Source of the DNA: Microbacterium terrisoli
Lineage (GTDB): Bacteria; Actinomycetota; Actinomycetes; Actinomycetales; Microbacteriaceae
Direction: 5' to 3'
DNA length: 64,000 nucleotides
NCBI RefSeq assembly: GCF_030866805.1
Contig: NZ_CP133019.1
Span: forward strand, 3,348,001 to 3,412,000
Shown: positions 1 to 9,505 of the stretch, in pieces
Position numbering within the stretch: the stretch's first letter is position 1
How the letters are laid out: every line of letters begins with the position of its first letter
Position numbers and translations under genes: made by a program
Notes under the pieces: generated by a model
Databases searched by the model: none
What the model was told of the DNA's origin: nothing
The model's input: the letters and a program-made list of their open reading frames with translations, nothing else

Positions 1-1
1 C

Positions 2-988
2 GGACTCGCCTACGCGAGCACCGAGACCGCCGTCGACCCCGCCGGCAACACCGTGCCGGTCATGCACGCTTGCGGGCACGACATGCACGTGACCGCGATG
101 ATCGGCGCCGTCGAGCAGCTCATGGTCACGCGCAGCGAGTGGTCGGGCACCGTGGTCGTGCTGATGCAGCCGGCCGAGGAGTACGGGTCCGGTGCCCGGT
201 CGATGCTCGACACGGGTCTGCTCGCGCGCTACCCGAAGCCCGACATCGTGCTCGGTCAGCACGTCGCGCCGCTGCCGGCGGGCATGGTCGGCCTGCGGGC
301 GGGCACGCAGATGGCGGGCGCCGACGGCCTGACCATCACGCTGCATGGCCGCGGCGGTCACGGGTCCCGGCCCGAATCGACGGTCGACCCGGTCGTGATG
401 GCGGCATCCACGATCATGCGACTGCAGACGATCGTCTCGCGCGAGGTCGACCCGCAGAAGGTCGCCGTGGTCACGGTGGGGTCGGTCCACGCCGGCCTGA
501 AGAACAACATCATCGCCGACAAGGCCGTTCTCGAGCTCAGCCTGCGCTACACCGACGACGAGATGCGCGAGCACGTGCTTGCAGGCGTCGATCGGATCGT
601 GCGCGCCGAGGCCGCGGCATCCGGCGCCGAGCGCGAGCCCGAATTCCACACCGACCACACGCTGCCCCCGACGATCAACGACGCCGACGCCACCTCGCGC
701 GTCACCGCTGCTCTGCAGCGGGCTCTGGGCGAACAGAACGTCGTGGACTCCGGCATGGTCACCGGCAGCGAAGACGTGTCATGGTTCGCCCGCGACGCCG
801 GCGCGCCGCTCGTGTTCTGGTTCTGGGGCGGGGCGGATGCCGCAGCCTACGCCGCCGCTGTGCACAACGGCACCGTCGAGGCCGACATCCCGACAAACCA
901 CTCTCCCTTCTTCGCTCCGCTGATCCATCCGACCATCGACGTCGGCGTCACCGCGCTGGTCGCCGCCGCCCGGGAGTTCCTCGACTGA
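2..988 (+). CDS. M20-family amidohydrolase, N-terminus outside window
   Basis: Member of the M20 amidohydrolases (hippurate / IAA-amino acid hydrolase type), cytoplasmic enzymes that cleave N-acyl amino acids with a two-metal centre. The frame is already open at the left edge; 328 residues are visible and the family is usually near 390-400, so about 65 residues are missing. The metal-binding HACGHD motif lies near the visible start (codons from about position 65), followed by QPAEE, GQH and the C-terminal NHSP histidine, so the catalytic set looks complete. It ends 48 bp before the LacI gene on the same strand. The substrate cannot be told from sequence. Confidence 0.88.
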   Translation, partial: GLAYASTETAVDPAGNTVPVMHACGHDMHVTAMIGAVEQLMVTRSEWSGTVVVLMQPAEEYGSGARSMLDTGLLARYPKPDIVLGQHVAPLPAGMVGLRAGTQMAGADGLTITLHGRGGHGSRPESTVDPVVMAASTIMRLQTIVSREVDPQKVAVVTVGSVHAGLKNNIIADKAVLELSLRYTDDEMREHVLAGVDRIVRAEAAASGAEREPEFHTDHTLPPTINDADATSRVTAALQRALGEQNVVDSGMVTGSEDVSWFARDAGAPLVFWFWGGADAAAYAAAVHNGTVEADIPTNHSPFFAPLIHPTIDVGVTALVAAAREFLD

Positions 989-1036
989 CGCGGGCGCGCC
1001 GCACTCGCCGTCGCGCCGGTGGCACATAATCGGAGC

Positions 1037-2053
1037 ATGGCCCCCGCGCGCAGCACGAACCAGCCGAGCATTCGAGATGTCGCCCTGCGCGCCGGCGTCT
1101 CGCACATGACCGTCTCGCGTGTGCTGAACGATTCCGACAACGTCAGCGCGGCCACACGCGACCGAGTGCAGACCGCGATCACCGAGCTGGACTTCCGCCC
1201 CAGCCGCACGGCGCGTGCGCTCGCGCGCGGCCACACGCAGGTGCTCGGCGTGCTCGACGCGACCGGCGGCCTGCTGTACGGGCCGAGCAGCACGATCAAC
1301 GCGATCGAACTGGCGGGGCGCACGGTCGGCTACTCCGTGACCATCGCCGGCGTCGACCCGAGCGATGCCGACAGCGTGCACGAAGCGCTCGCCCATCTGC
1401 TCAGTCAGGATGCCGCGGGCCTGATCATCATCGGCCCCAGTGCGCAGATCCGGCAGGCCGTGGCCGAAGCGCGGCCCGGTGTGCCGGTCGTGACGATGCA
1501 CGGCTCGGGAGAGACGGCAGCGTTCACCGAGCACGCCGACGCAGCCGCGGCAGCCGCACACCACCTGCTCGGCCTCGGCCACACGCGCATCGCGGTCATC
1601 ACCGGGCCCCTCGATTGGTCCGAAGCCGTCGCACGCCACGAAGGGTTCGCCCGGGCGCTCGCCGACGCCGGGCTCGAACCCATCGACGTGCAGTCCACCG
1701 ACTGGAGCGCGGCATCCGGCTACGACGCCGGGCTGAGGCTTCTGGACGGCGACCCGTTCACAGCGGTCTTCTGCGCGAACGACCAGATCGCGCTGGGCTT
1801 TCTGCACGCGGCGCACGAGCACGGCGTGCGCGTTCCCGACGACATCAGCGTCGTCGGCTTCGACGACACCCCCGAGAGCGCGCACTACACGCCGCCGCTG
1901 ACCACCCTCCGCCAGGACTTCGCCGAGGCCGGCCGTCGCGCGGTCGCGCTCGTGCTCGCAACACTGGCCGGAGACGACGCACCCGGCGCGCATCCTCCGA
2001 TCGCACCGCAGCTCGTGGTGCGCGCCTCGACGGCACACGCACCGCACCACTGA
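1037..2053 (+). CDS. LacI-family transcriptional regulator
   Basis: 338-residue LacI-type repressor: N-terminal helix-turn-helix (about residues 11-58, containing IRDVALRAGVSHMTVSRVLN), a hinge ending in LARG, then a periplasmic-binding-protein-like sugar sensor domain. A GTG at 1019 would add six residues; the ATG at 1037 fits the family start better. It lies 267 bp upstream of a monosaccharide ABC importer on the same strand, and that gap holds a promoter with a perfect GTTACCGGTAAC palindrome, the usual form of a LacI-family operator. The likely role is sugar-responsive repression of that importer; this is inferred from position and operator type. Confidence 0.9.
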   Translation: MAPARSTNQPSIRDVALRAGVSHMTVSRVLNDSDNVSAATRDRVQTAITELDFRPSRTARALARGHTQVLGVLDATGGLLYGPSSTINAIELAGRTVGYSVTIAGVDPSDADSVHEALAHLLSQDAAGLIIIGPSAQIRQAVAEARPGVPVVTMHGSGETAAFTEHADAAAAAAHHLLGLGHTRIAVITGPLDWSEAVARHEGFARALADAGLEPIDVQSTDWSAASGYDAGLRLLDGDPFTAVFCANDQIALGFLHAAHEHGVRVPDDISVVGFDDTPESAHYTPPLTTLRQDFAEAGRRAVALVLATLAGDDAPGAHPPIAPQLVVRASTAHAPHH

Positions 2054-2090
2054 GGGTCAGGACCCGACAGCCGTCGAAAACGGCCCGGTC

Positions 2091-2119
2091 TTGACATCGC
2101 CCGACACGCGTCGTAGTGT
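2091..2119 (+). promoter_or_regulatory. Promoter of the ChvE-type sugar importer operon
   Basis: TTGACA at 2091-2096, a 17-nt spacer and TAGTGT at 2114-2119 form a near-consensus housekeeping-sigma promoter. Transcription would start near 2126, about 195 nt before the solute-binding protein gene, just in front of the LacI-type operator. Confidence 0.7.
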
Positions 2120-2133
2120 CGTCGCCAGCCAAT

Positions 2134-2145
2134 GTTACCGGTAAC
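2134..2145. promoter_or_regulatory. LacI-type operator GTTACCGGTAAC
   Basis: Perfect 12-bp palindrome with the central CCGG/CG symmetry typical of LacI-family operators. It sits about 8 nt past the predicted transcription start, where a bound repressor would block the sugar-importer promoter. The LacI gene at 1037-2053 is the obvious candidate partner. Confidence 0.7.
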
Positions 2146-2320
2146 GTGCTGCCACCCGCAGTCGCCGGTGACCGGCCCGTGACACAGGACGATGCGGTTC
2201 TCATACCCGGCATCGACGCCCTCCCCGGACGCCCACCGACAAGAACGGCCTCGCCACGCCGTCACGTGATCTCTCGCAGGTGCATCATCCGTCCCAAGTC
2301 TGTGTGAAAGAGGCTGAACC

Positions 2321-3469
2321 ATGTCGTTCCGCACCAAGAAGCTGGCCGCCGTCGTCGCCGTCGGCGCCGCTATCGCCCTGAGCATCTCCGCATGCAGCGG
2401 GGGTGGTCGCGGCGGCACCGCCGCCGACGACTCCAACAGCGCCACCGTCAACAAGGGCGCACTGGTGGGGATCGCGATGCCCACCAAGGTCGACCAGCGC
2501 TGGATCCAGGACGGCAACAACGTCCAGAAATACCTGCAGGATGCCGGTTACAAGACCGACCTCGAGTACGCGAACAACGACATCCCCACTCAGGGGCAGC
2601 AGATCGAATCGATGATCACCAAGGGTGCCAAGGTCCTCGTGATCGCCTCGATCGACGGCGGGGCCCTCGGCCAGCAGCTCGATGACGCGAAGGCGGCCGG
2701 CGTCAAGGTCATCTCGTACGACCGGCTGCTCACCGGCGACGCCAACGTCGACTACTACGCGACGTTCGACAACTTCAAGGTCGGCGTGCTGCAGGCCGAC
2801 TCCCTGCTGACCGGCCTCGGCTACCTCGACGACAGCGGCGCCAAGACCGGCAAGACCGGCCCCTGGCACATCGAGATCTTCGCCGGCAGCCCTGACGACA
2901 ACAACGCCACGTTCTTCTACAACGGCGCGATGAGCGTGCTCAAGCCTCTCATCGACGCCGGCACGCTGGTGGTCACCAGCGGCCAGACCGCGTTCAACCA
3001 GACCGCGATCCAGGGCTGGGACCCGGCCACCGCCAAGAAGCGCATGGACGACCTGCTCGCCAAGAGCTACTCGACCGGCGCCACCAAGCTCAACGGCATC
3101 CTCTCGCCCTATGACGGCCTGTCGGACGGCATCATCGCGGCTCTGGAGAGCGGCGGCTACAAAGTGGGCTCGACCGACTGGCCGATCATCACCGGACAGG
3201 ATGCCGAGGTCGCCAGCGTCAAGCAGCTCATCGCGGGCTCGCAGTACTCCACGATCTTCAAGGACACCCGGCTGCTGGCCAAGCAGGCCGTCGCGATGAC
3301 CGAGGCCCTGCTGCAGAACAAGAAGCCCGAGGTCAACGACACCAAGAGCTACGACAACGGCAAGAAGGTCGTGCCGACCTACCTGCTGCCCCCGGTCGTG
3401 GTCACCGTGGACAACTACCAGAAGGAACTCATCGACAGCGGCTACTACACCGCCGCCGACCTCAAGTAA
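2321..3469 (+). CDS. chvE: Multiple-monosaccharide ABC importer, solute-binding lipoprotein
   Basis: 382-residue sugar-binding lipoprotein of the ChvE/XylF type. Signal peptide residues 1-24 ends in the lipobox SISAC with the lipid-bearing Cys25. The mature part carries ChvE-like stretches such as [46 protein letters not shown] and ITGQDAEV, so it probably binds pentoses or hexoses outside the membrane for import. A ribosome site GAAAGAGG at 2306-2313 precedes the ATG by 7 nt. It is first in a three-gene operon, followed by a 15-bp hairpin and then the ATPase gene. The exact sugar is unknown. Confidence 0.92.
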   Translation: MSFRTKKLAAVVAVGAAIALSISACSGGGRGGTAADDSNSATVNKGALVGIAMPTKVDQRWIQDGNNVQKYLQDAGYKTDLEYANNDIPTQGQQIESMITKGAKVLVIASIDGGALGQQLDDAKAAGVKVISYDRLLTGDANVDYYATFDNFKVGVLQADSLLTGLGYLDDSGAKTGKTGPWHIEIFAGSPDDNNATFFYNGAMSVLKPLIDAGTLVVTSGQTAFNQTAIQGWDPATAKKRMDDLLAKSYSTGATKLNGILSPYDGLSDGIIAALESGGYKVGSTDWPIITGQDAEVASVKQLIAGSQYSTIFKDTRLLAKQAVAMTEALLQNKKPEVNDTKSYDNGKKVVPTYLLPPVVVTVDNYQKELIDSGYYTAADLK

Positions 3470-3475
3470 GACCAT

Positions 3476-3518
3476 GATTCGGGATGCCGCGGCCCGGGCG
3501 GCTGCGGCATCCCGAATC
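3476..3518 (+). promoter_or_regulatory. Intercistronic hairpin after the solute-binding protein gene
   Basis: Perfect 15-bp inverted repeat (3476-3490 with 3504-3518, 13-nt loop) between the binding-protein stop and the ATPase start, with no T-run. Such hairpins in ABC operons usually stabilise the upstream message or let only part of transcription continue, giving more binding protein than ATPase. Confidence 0.7.
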
Positions 3519-3536
3519 TCATCGCAAGGAGGCGAC

Positions 3537-5081
3537 ATGGATCACACACCCATCCTCGAGATGCGATCCATCACCAAGGAGTTCCCCGGGGTCAAGGCTC
3601 TCTCCGACGTCACCCTCTCGGTGCGGCGGGGCGAAGTGCATGCGATCTGCGGCGAGAACGGCGCGGGCAAGTCCACGCTGATGAACATCCTGTCGGGGGT
3701 CTACCCGCACGGCACGTATGAGGGCGACATCGTCTACGGCGGGCAGGTCTGCCAGTTCGGCGGCATCTCGGACTCCGAGAAGGTCGGGATCGTCATCATC
3801 CACCAGGAGCTGGCCCTCAGCCCCTACCTGAGCATCGCCGAGAACATCTTCATCGGCAACGAGCGCGCAAGCGCCGGCTGGATCGACTGGGGCAAGACCG
3901 AGACCCTCGCCCGCGAGTACCTCGACCGGGTCGGGATGGCCGACAACCCCGGAACGAAGGTCGCCGAACTCGGCGTCGGCAAGCAGCAGCTCGTCGAGAT
4001 CGCGAAGGCGCTGTCGAAGAAGGTCGAACTGCTCATCCTCGATGAGCCGACCGCGGCCCTCAACGACGACGATTCGGCCCGGCTGCTCGACTTGATCCTC
4101 GAGCTGAAGGGGCAAGGGGTCACCAGCATCCTGATCTCGCACAAGCTCAACGAGATCAAGAAGGTCGCCGACACCGTCACGATCATCCGCGACGGGCAGA
4201 CCATCGAGACGCTGGATGCCTCCAGCCCCGAGGTGAACGAAGACCGCATCATCAAGGGGATGGTCGGGCGCGATCTCACACACCGCTTCCCGGCGCACAC
4301 GCCCACGATCGGAGACGAGCTGATGCGCGTCGAAGACTGGACCGTGCACCACCCCTCCGATCGCACCCGCAAGGTCGTCGACGCGGCACACCTGTCGGTG
4401 CGTGCCGGTGAGATCGTCGGCATCGCAGGCCTCATGGGCGCCGGGCGCACCGAGCTTGCGATGAGCGTGTTCGGTCACAGCTGGGGCGTCGACATCTCGG
4501 GCAGCGTGTTCATGCGCGGCAAGCAGGTCAACACGCGCACCGTGCCCGCCGCGATCCGCGCGGGCATCGCCTACGCCACCGAGGACCGCAAGACCTACGG
4601 CCTGAATCTCATCGAAGACATCGCACGCAACGTCTCGGCGGCGGCACTGGGCAAGCTCAGCAAGTACGGATGGGTCGATGGCAACCGCGAACACGTCGTG
4701 GCCGAGCAGTACCGCAACGAGATGAACATCAAGGCACCGTCGGTGTCGACCCTGGCCGGCAAGCTCTCGGGCGGCAACCAGCAGAAAGTCGTGCTGTCGA
4801 AATGGATGTTCGCCGACCCCGACGTGCTCATCCTCGACGAGCCCACGCGCGGCATCGACGTCGGAGCCAAGTACGAGATCTACACGATCATCAACCAGCT
4901 CGCCGATGAGGGCAAGGGCATCATCGTGATCTCCTCCGAGCTGCCCGAGCTGATCGGACTGTGCGATCGCATCTACACGCTCTCCGAGGGCGTCATCACC
5001 GCCGAGGTGCCGCGGGCCGAGGCATCCCCCGAACGACTCATGCAGAGCATGACCAAGATCCGAGAAGAGGACCACCTATGA
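3537..5081 (+). CDS. gguA: Multiple-monosaccharide ABC importer, double ATPase
   Basis: 514-residue sugar-type ABC ATPase with two nucleotide-binding domains, energising import through the permease encoded next. The first domain has Walker [10 protein letters not shown] (residues 39-47) and Walker [12 protein letters not shown]; the second has the signature LSGGNQQK and Walker [15 protein letters not shown] but a degenerate Walker A, as is usual in this family. The start is set by AAGGAGG at 3526-3532 just before ATG 3537; the upstream ATG at 3474 would run through the hairpin and has no ribosome site. Its stop overlaps the permease start by 4 bp (ATGA), indicating coupled translation. Confidence 0.92.
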   Translation: MDHTPILEMRSITKEFPGVKALSDVTLSVRRGEVHAICGENGAGKSTLMNILSGVYPHGTYEGDIVYGGQVCQFGGISDSEKVGIVIIHQELALSPYLSIAENIFIGNERASAGWIDWGKTETLAREYLDRVGMADNPGTKVAELGVGKQQLVEIAKALSKKVELLILDEPTAALNDDDSARLLDLILELKGQGVTSILISHKLNEIKKVADTVTIIRDGQTIETLDASSPEVNEDRIIKGMVGRDLTHRFPAHTPTIGDELMRVEDWTVHHPSDRTRKVVDAAHLSVRAGEIVGIAGLMGAGRTELAMSVFGHSWGVDISGSVFMRGKQVNTRTVPAAIRAGIAYATEDRKTYGLNLIEDIARNVSAAALGKLSKYGWVDGNREHVVAEQYRNEMNIKAPSVSTLAGKLSGGNQQKVVLSKWMFADPDVLILDEPTRGIDVGAKYEIYTIINQLADEGKGIIVISSELPELIGLCDRIYTLSEGVITAEVPRAEASPERLMQSMTKIREEDHL

Positions 5082-6316
5082 GCACGACCCGGGTCGCCCC
5101 GCCCGCACCACCGGCATCCCGCCCCACGGGCCCAGGGATCATCGCCAGCACCGTCACCTACATGAGCGGGCAGCTGCGTCAGATCGGCCTGTTCATCGCG
5201 CTGATCGTGATCGTGCTGTTCTTCCAGATCGTCACGCAGGGCATCACGCTGAGCCCGCGCAACGTGTCGAACCTCATCGTGCAGAACAGCTACATCCTGA
5301 TCCTCGCGATCGGCATGGTGATGGTGATCATCGCCGGCCACATCGACCTGTCGGTCGGTTCGGTGGTCGCCGTCATCGGCGCTCTGGCCGGCGTGCTCAA
5401 CAACAAGATGGGCATGTCGTGGTGGATGACGGTGCTGCTGTGTCTGCTTGCCGGGGCGGTGATCGGCGCATGGCAGGGATTCTGGATCGCCTACTTCCAC
5501 ATCGAATCATTCATCGTGACGCTCGGCGGCATGCTGCTGTTCCGCGGACTCGCGCAGATCCTGCTGCGCAACACGCAGATCTCGCCGTTCGATGACGGCT
5601 TCCGCGCGATCGGATCGGGCTTCCTGCCGGACCTGGGCGGCGGCACGTCCTACCTCGAACCATTGACGATGATCATCGGCGTCGGCTCGGTGCTCGCCAT
5701 GATCGGCATGAGCGTGCGCTCGCGTCGTGCTCGGGCCAAGAACGGCCTCACGCTCGAGCCGATCGGCTGGTTCACGCTGAAGACCGTGTTCATGTCGGTG
5801 CTGATCCTGGGCATCGCATGGCTGCTGGCCAGCTATCGCGGCACCCCGGTCGTGCTGATCATCCTGGGCGTGCTGGTGGTGGCCTACTCGGCCGTCATGG
5901 CCAACAGCGTGTTCGGCAGGCACACCTACGCGATCGGCGGCAACAAGCGCGCAGCCCAGCTCAGCGGTGTGAAGACCGACCGGGTGAGCTTCTTGCTGTT
6001 CGTGAACATCGGCGTGCTCTCGGCGCTGGCCGGGCTCGTGTTCACCGCGCAGCTGAACCTCGCGGGCCCCAGCGCCGGCAACGGATTCGAGCTCGACGCG
6101 ATCGCCGCCGTGTTCATCGGTGGAGCGGCCGTCAGCGGCGGCATCGGAACGATCGGCGGCGCCATCATCGGCGGCCTGATCATCGGGGTGCTCAACAACG
6201 GCATGACGATCATGGGCGTGGGCACCGAATGGCAGGAGTTCATCAAGGGCCTGGTGCTGCTGGCCGCCGTCGCGTTCGACGTGATCAACAAGCGGCGCGG
6301 CGAGCGCGCCCGCTGA
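5078..6316 (+). CDS. gguB: Multiple-monosaccharide ABC importer, permease
   Basis: 412-residue integral membrane permease of the RbsC/XylH/GguB family with about ten hydrophobic segments and the family motif GHIDLSVGS near residue 90. A long middle segment ([21 protein letters not shown]) and the conserved [15 protein letters not shown] region match multiple-monosaccharide permeases. The ATG at 5078 overlaps the ATPase stop, which fixes the start. Third and last gene of the operon, followed by a strong terminator hairpin. Confidence 0.9.
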   Translation: MSTTRVAPPAPPASRPTGPGIIASTVTYMSGQLRQIGLFIALIVIVLFFQIVTQGITLSPRNVSNLIVQNSYILILAIGMVMVIIAGHIDLSVGSVVAVIGALAGVLNNKMGMSWWMTVLLCLLAGAVIGAWQGFWIAYFHIESFIVTLGGMLLFRGLAQILLRNTQISPFDDGFRAIGSGFLPDLGGGTSYLEPLTMIIGVGSVLAMIGMSVRSRRARAKNGLTLEPIGWFTLKTVFMSVLILGIAWLLASYRGTPVVLIILGVLVVAYSAVMANSVFGRHTYAIGGNKRAAQLSGVKTDRVSFLLFVNIGVLSALAGLVFTAQLNLAGPSAGNGFELDAIAAVFIGGAAVSGGIGTIGGAIIGGLIIGVLNNGMTIMGVGTEWQEFIKGLVLLAAVAFDVINKRRGERAR

Positions 6317-6341
6317 CGCCGGCACCGCCTCACCGCCGATA

Positions 6342-6389
6342 TGACACGAATGGCCGGAATCTCTACGATGATTCCGGCCATTCGTGTCA
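6342..6389. terminator. Bidirectional terminator hairpin, left copy of a paired repeat
   Basis: Perfect 20-bp stem (6342-6361 with 6370-6389) and 8-nt loop lying between the convergent importer permease gene and the minus-strand island gene ending at 6406. The same sequence, beginning TGACACGAATGGCCGGAAT, recurs at 11022 at the other end of the island, and both copies are followed by CTCACGG-CG shortly before a minus-strand stop codon. Confidence 0.8.
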
Positions 6390-6405
6390 GCTCACGGGCG
6401 CGAGG

Positions 6406-7656
6406 TCAGGCGGGCTCGATGACCACCAGAGTCCCGTAGAAGAAGGCGCCGTCGGTCTCGCCGTGCAGAGCGCTGATCGAGGTCGTCACCTTGTACTTGC
6501 CGGCCGTGGCTGCCACGCTGAGTCGGCCGTCCGGGGACTGCGTGTGCGCGCTCCACATGTCGTCGGGTGATCCTTCTGATGCCCCGCACCAGATGATGTT
6601 GTCGCCGGCCCACGGCACGTCGCTGACCGCAGCGAGTGCGGGCTGTCCATCGCCGGGCTTGAGCCCGAGCACCCAGCCGATCGAGGAGAAGTCGTTGACG
6701 TTGATCAGCTGCATCTGGGCCTGGTAGGCGACCTTGACCGTCGTCTTGTCCCCCCACGAGTCAGTGTTGTAATCCATCTTCGGGATGACGTTCTTCTCCT
6801 TGGGGTCCGGCATGACCGACGCCGTGCCGTGCTCCTGGGTGAGGGACCATGTGAAGTCCGTGTCGGTCATGTTCTCGATCAGCACGCTGTTGATCATCTT
6901 GTGGCCGAGGAAGCCGATGATCATCGGGATCGCCGCGAGCACTCCCAGCCCTGCCGCCTCGGCCCCCACAGCGCCCCAGTCCACAGCGAGGTATTCGGCG
7001 CCCTCCTCGGCGAGATCCCCGGCAATGGTCTCAGTTTCGCCGCTGGCCTCTGCCAGTGGGTCCTCGGCGACCTCCTCGGGATCGATGGCGGGATCCTCCA
7101 CCTCGGCGTTCTCGCGGAACCGGGTGGAGAGCTTGTTGACCGCGGTCTTCAGATTCGCGTATACGGGCTGGATCAGGTCTTTGAACAGTTTGCTGCTGAG
7201 CACGATGCCGGCAGGCAGTCCGGTCAAGGTCAGCCCGAAGCTCAGGTTGCTGGACAGCGCCGTGGTCCGGTTGTGCGTCTGTATCGTTGCCAGCCCGGTG
7301 ATCGGCGGAGTCTGCCCCTCCACGAACACATGGCCTTCACCACTGGCCGGGGCACGGTAGAACGCGCCCATCCGCACATCGAGGTTGCCGTTGGACGACA
7401 TCACGATCGGGTTGCCCTGGGGGTCGGTGCCGTCCGCCCAGGCCTCCTGCCCGTCGTGGACGGTGTCTGTCAACCAGGTCCAGTAGTCGGCTGTCTGATT
7501 CATGGAGTCGAAGAACGCCTGGGTCTTCGCGCCGCCATCTTGGGCGGATCGGGTGGCCGAGTGGAACGCGTCATCGGCGATGTTGGGCGGAGTGCTTCCC
7601 GACGTGATCGGGGTCAGAGAGATCGAGACGGTGTTCGCCGGCGTGGGTTCGGACAT
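6406..7656 (-). CDS. Unrecognised three-part protein, island paralogue 1
   Basis: 416 residues, no family recognised and no signal peptide. Layout: an N-terminal region (1-130) with FFDSMNQTADYWTW; a helical middle (about 145-230) including an acidic stretch rich in Glu/Asp (185-225); a 20-residue hydrophobic helix (about 232-251, GLGVLAAIPMIIGFLG); and a C-terminal beta-rich domain (256-416) starting ENMTDTDFTWSL and containing DSWGDKT and DVPWAGDNIIW. It shares this layout and many residues with the products at 7678-8871 and 9497-10834. Last gene of the four-gene minus-strand run; the gap to the previous gene is 21 bp. A hydrophobic helix between two soluble parts would suit membrane insertion, but that is inference. 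Confidence 0.8.
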   Translation of the reverse strand: MSEPTPANTVSISLTPITSGSTPPNIADDAFHSATRSAQDGGAKTQAFFDSMNQTADYWTWLTDTVHDGQEAWADGTDPQGNPIVMSSNGNLDVRMGAFYRAPASGEGHVFVEGQTPPITGLATIQTHNRTTALSSNLSFGLTLTGLPAGIVLSSKLFKDLIQPVYANLKTAVNKLSTRFRENAEVEDPAIDPEEVAEDPLAEASGETETIAGDLAEEGAEYLAVDWGAVGAEAAGLGVLAAIPMIIGFLGHKMINSVLIENMTDTDFTWSLTQEHGTASVMPDPKEKNVIPKMDYNTDSWGDKTTVKVAYQAQMQLINVNDFSSIGWVLGLKPGDGQPALAAVSDVPWAGDNIIWCGASEGSPDDMWSAHTQSPDGRLSVAATAGKYKVTTSISALHGETDGAFFYGTLVVIEPA

Positions 7657-7677
7657 GGTTCTTCCTTTGAGATGGAG

Positions 7678-8871
7678 TCAGCGCGGAGCGATGACGATGG
7701 ACGAGCAGTAGAAGTAGGCGCCGTCCCGATCGCCCTGCAGGCGGTTCACGGTGACGGTCACGCTGTTCTCGCCCGCCGTGGCTGTCGTGGTCAGCGGCGT
7801 CTCGGGACCATCGGCGTGCGATTGCCAGATGTGTTCTGCCGAATCGGTGGATGCCCCGGCCCAGATGACGTTCTTGCCCGCCCACGGGATGTTCACCAAC
7901 ACGTTGGCCGTGGCTCCGCCCTCGGGCATGAGTTCCAGCACGCATCCGATGCTCGAGAGCCGGGTGGCGTTCACGTGCAGCAGCCGCAGCTGCGACGACA
8001 CCGTCAACGAGGCCCCCGCGGCCAGCGGGTCGGGCAGCGTCCGCTGACCGGGGATCGGGGCATCCACCGGTGTGACCTCGCTCTCGCCGTGGACGGTGGT
8101 CAGCTTCCATCGCACGGGAGTGGAGGTCAGGTTGTCGACCACGAGCGAGTGTCGCATCGTATGGCCGAGGAACTCGATGAGCAGCGGGATCGCCATCAGC
8201 ACTCCGACGCCGAGCGCTTCGCCGATCATGTCGCCCCACGTGACGACGGTGAACTCGAGCCCCCACTCCGCAAGCGCCGCGGCCAGGCCGATGGCCTTGG
8301 TTCCGGCGGTGAAGAGCGCCTTGGACGCCAGGGTCTCGGCATCCACATCCGGGGACTCCACCTGGCTGTTCTGCGCGAACGTGTCGGCCAGGGCGACCAG
8401 CGCATTCCCGGCGTTCTCGTACAGCGCGGGCAGAAGCGTGGTGAAGGCGTCGTCATCGATCGTCAGCGAACTGGGGTTGTTGTGCACGAGGATGCCGGCG
8501 GTCATGAGATGACTGACCCCGGTCCCCTTCACCTCCCGGGTCGTGATCGTGAGGATGCCTATGCGTTCAGGCTGCGCGCTGTCATGGGCCGGGACTGCCT
8601 GCACACGCAGGTCGATGTTGCCGTCGCCGGCCATCATGATCGGGCGTCCGGCGGGATCTTCGCCCGGGGAGAGCGTTATCGCACCCGACCCCAGGAGGTT
8701 CCAGAAGTTCGCGGTGCTGTTCAGCGAATCGAAATACGCCTGCGTGCCGTCGCCGCCGGCGCGGGTGGCCTTCACCGCCGCGCGGAACGAGTCATCCACG
8801 ATCGCGGGGACGCCCGGATCCATGGGCGTCAACGACAGCGCCAGCGTGTTCGATGCAGTGGGTTGTGTCAT
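7678..8871 (-). CDS. Unrecognised three-part protein, island paralogue 2
   Basis: 397 residues starting at ATG 8871, which follows GGAGG by about 8 nt; an in-frame upstream ATG at 8922 lacks a ribosome site. No family recognised. It aligns by eye along its length with paralogue 1: N-terminus SNTLALSLTP versus ANTVSISLTP, TQAYFDSLNSTANFWNLL versus TQAFFDSMNQTADYWTWL, hydrophobic helix GVGVLMAIPLLIEFLGH, and C-terminal NIPWAGKNVIWAGAS and GDRDGAYFY. The middle is less acidic than in paralogue 1. The three large proteins are too divergent to be recent duplicates, so the arrangement is old or was acquired as a set. Confidence 0.8.
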   Translation of the reverse strand: MTQPTASNTLALSLTPMDPGVPAIVDDSFRAAVKATRAGGDGTQAYFDSLNSTANFWNLLGSGAITLSPGEDPAGRPIMMAGDGNIDLRVQAVPAHDSAQPERIGILTITTREVKGTGVSHLMTAGILVHNNPSSLTIDDDAFTTLLPALYENAGNALVALADTFAQNSQVESPDVDAETLASKALFTAGTKAIGLAAALAEWGLEFTVVTWGDMIGEALGVGVLMAIPLLIEFLGHTMRHSLVVDNLTSTPVRWKLTTVHGESEVTPVDAPIPGQRTLPDPLAAGASLTVSSQLRLLHVNATRLSSIGCVLELMPEGGATANVLVNIPWAGKNVIWAGASTDSAEHIWQSHADGPETPLTTTATAGENSVTVTVNRLQGDRDGAYFYCSSIVIAPR

Positions 8872-8968
8872 GTCTCTGTCCTCCGCCGCGCGGCCACCGG
8901 CCGCGGGAGATCGATGATGCACCGGGTGGCAAGCGCCATCCCGGTACAGGGTGGGATGCTGCCGCGGC

Positions 8969-9358
8969 TCACGTGATCGTGAGCTGAATGGTGTCCTGAT
9001 CGCCCCCGCGCCCGACGTTCACCTTGAGGTCGTCGTCGTTGGTGGTCTCGCCGTGGTACTGGTTCCACCGTTCACTGATGGCGAAGGTGCCCAACTCGGT
9101 CGTCTCCACGTTGACCTCGACGTCGAATCCGGATGCCTCGGTGCCGCACGTGTCCCCGCCTGTCGAACTGGCCTTGGCCTCCACATACTGACCCTTCGCG
9201 TTGGGCAATGTCTGCCCCGCCGCCACCGTCAGATTGTTGAAGTACGAGACGCGTGACCCCTCTGCCCCGTCGTCGTACATGCAGTGTTGGCCCTTGACGA
9301 AGAGCTTGACCGCCTCGCGCCGGTTGTTGGTGACAGAGACGAATGCTCCCTTGCCCAT
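8969..9358 (-). CDS. Small beta-rich protein of the island, unrecognised
   Basis: 129 residues from ATG 9358, placed by AAGGGG a few nt upstream; a longer frame to 9451 lacks a good ribosome site. The chain is rich in alternating polar and hydrophobic residues, opens GKGAFVSVTNN, has CMYDDGAEGS near residue 25 and ends DTIQLTIT, suggesting a single beta-sandwich with no membrane segment. Its size and pattern recall small jelly-roll proteins such as aegerolysins or the nematode/fungal PUD family; this is recollection, not a demonstrated match. It lies between the genes for paralogues 3 and 2 in the same orientation, so the four products are probably made together. Confidence 0.75.
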   Translation of the reverse strand: MGKGAFVSVTNNRREAVKLFVKGQHCMYDDGAEGSRVSYFNNLTVAAGQTLPNAKGQYVEAKASSTGGDTCGTEASGFDVEVNVETTELGTFAISERWNQYHGETTNDDDLKVNVGRGGDQDTIQLTIT

Positions 9359-9465
9359 GGTGTTTCCCCTTATCTTCAGACCAGAGACGGTCGTCCCCAG
9401 GCACAGCGATGAAGCCCACGGCGCGTGCGCGGCGAGTGCGGTCAGATGCATCCGGCCGAACGCCG

Positions 9466-9505
9466 GTCAGGTGCGATCAGGCACGGTCAGGCGCGGTCAG
9501 GCGCC
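9466..9505. repeat. Four tandem 10-bp units (GTCAGGCGCG-like)
   Basis: Four consecutive 10-bp copies with one or two differences each, beginning GTCAGGTGCG and covering the stop codon (9497-9499) of island paralogue 3. Each unit contains TCA, a minus-strand stop, so a slip in copy number would alter only the last residues and the spacing to the next gene. Confidence 0.65.

Noticed and set aside
3519..5075. Minus-strand 518-codon frame opposite the ABC ATPase
   Set aside because: The plus strand has clear Walker motifs; the minus frame is Asp/Leu/Val/Gly-rich antisense.
6829..8976. Plus-strand 715-codon frame opposite the island paralogues
   Set aside because: His/Arg/Gly-rich antisense composition. 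The minus-strand products are supported by mutual similarity, and this frame is not.
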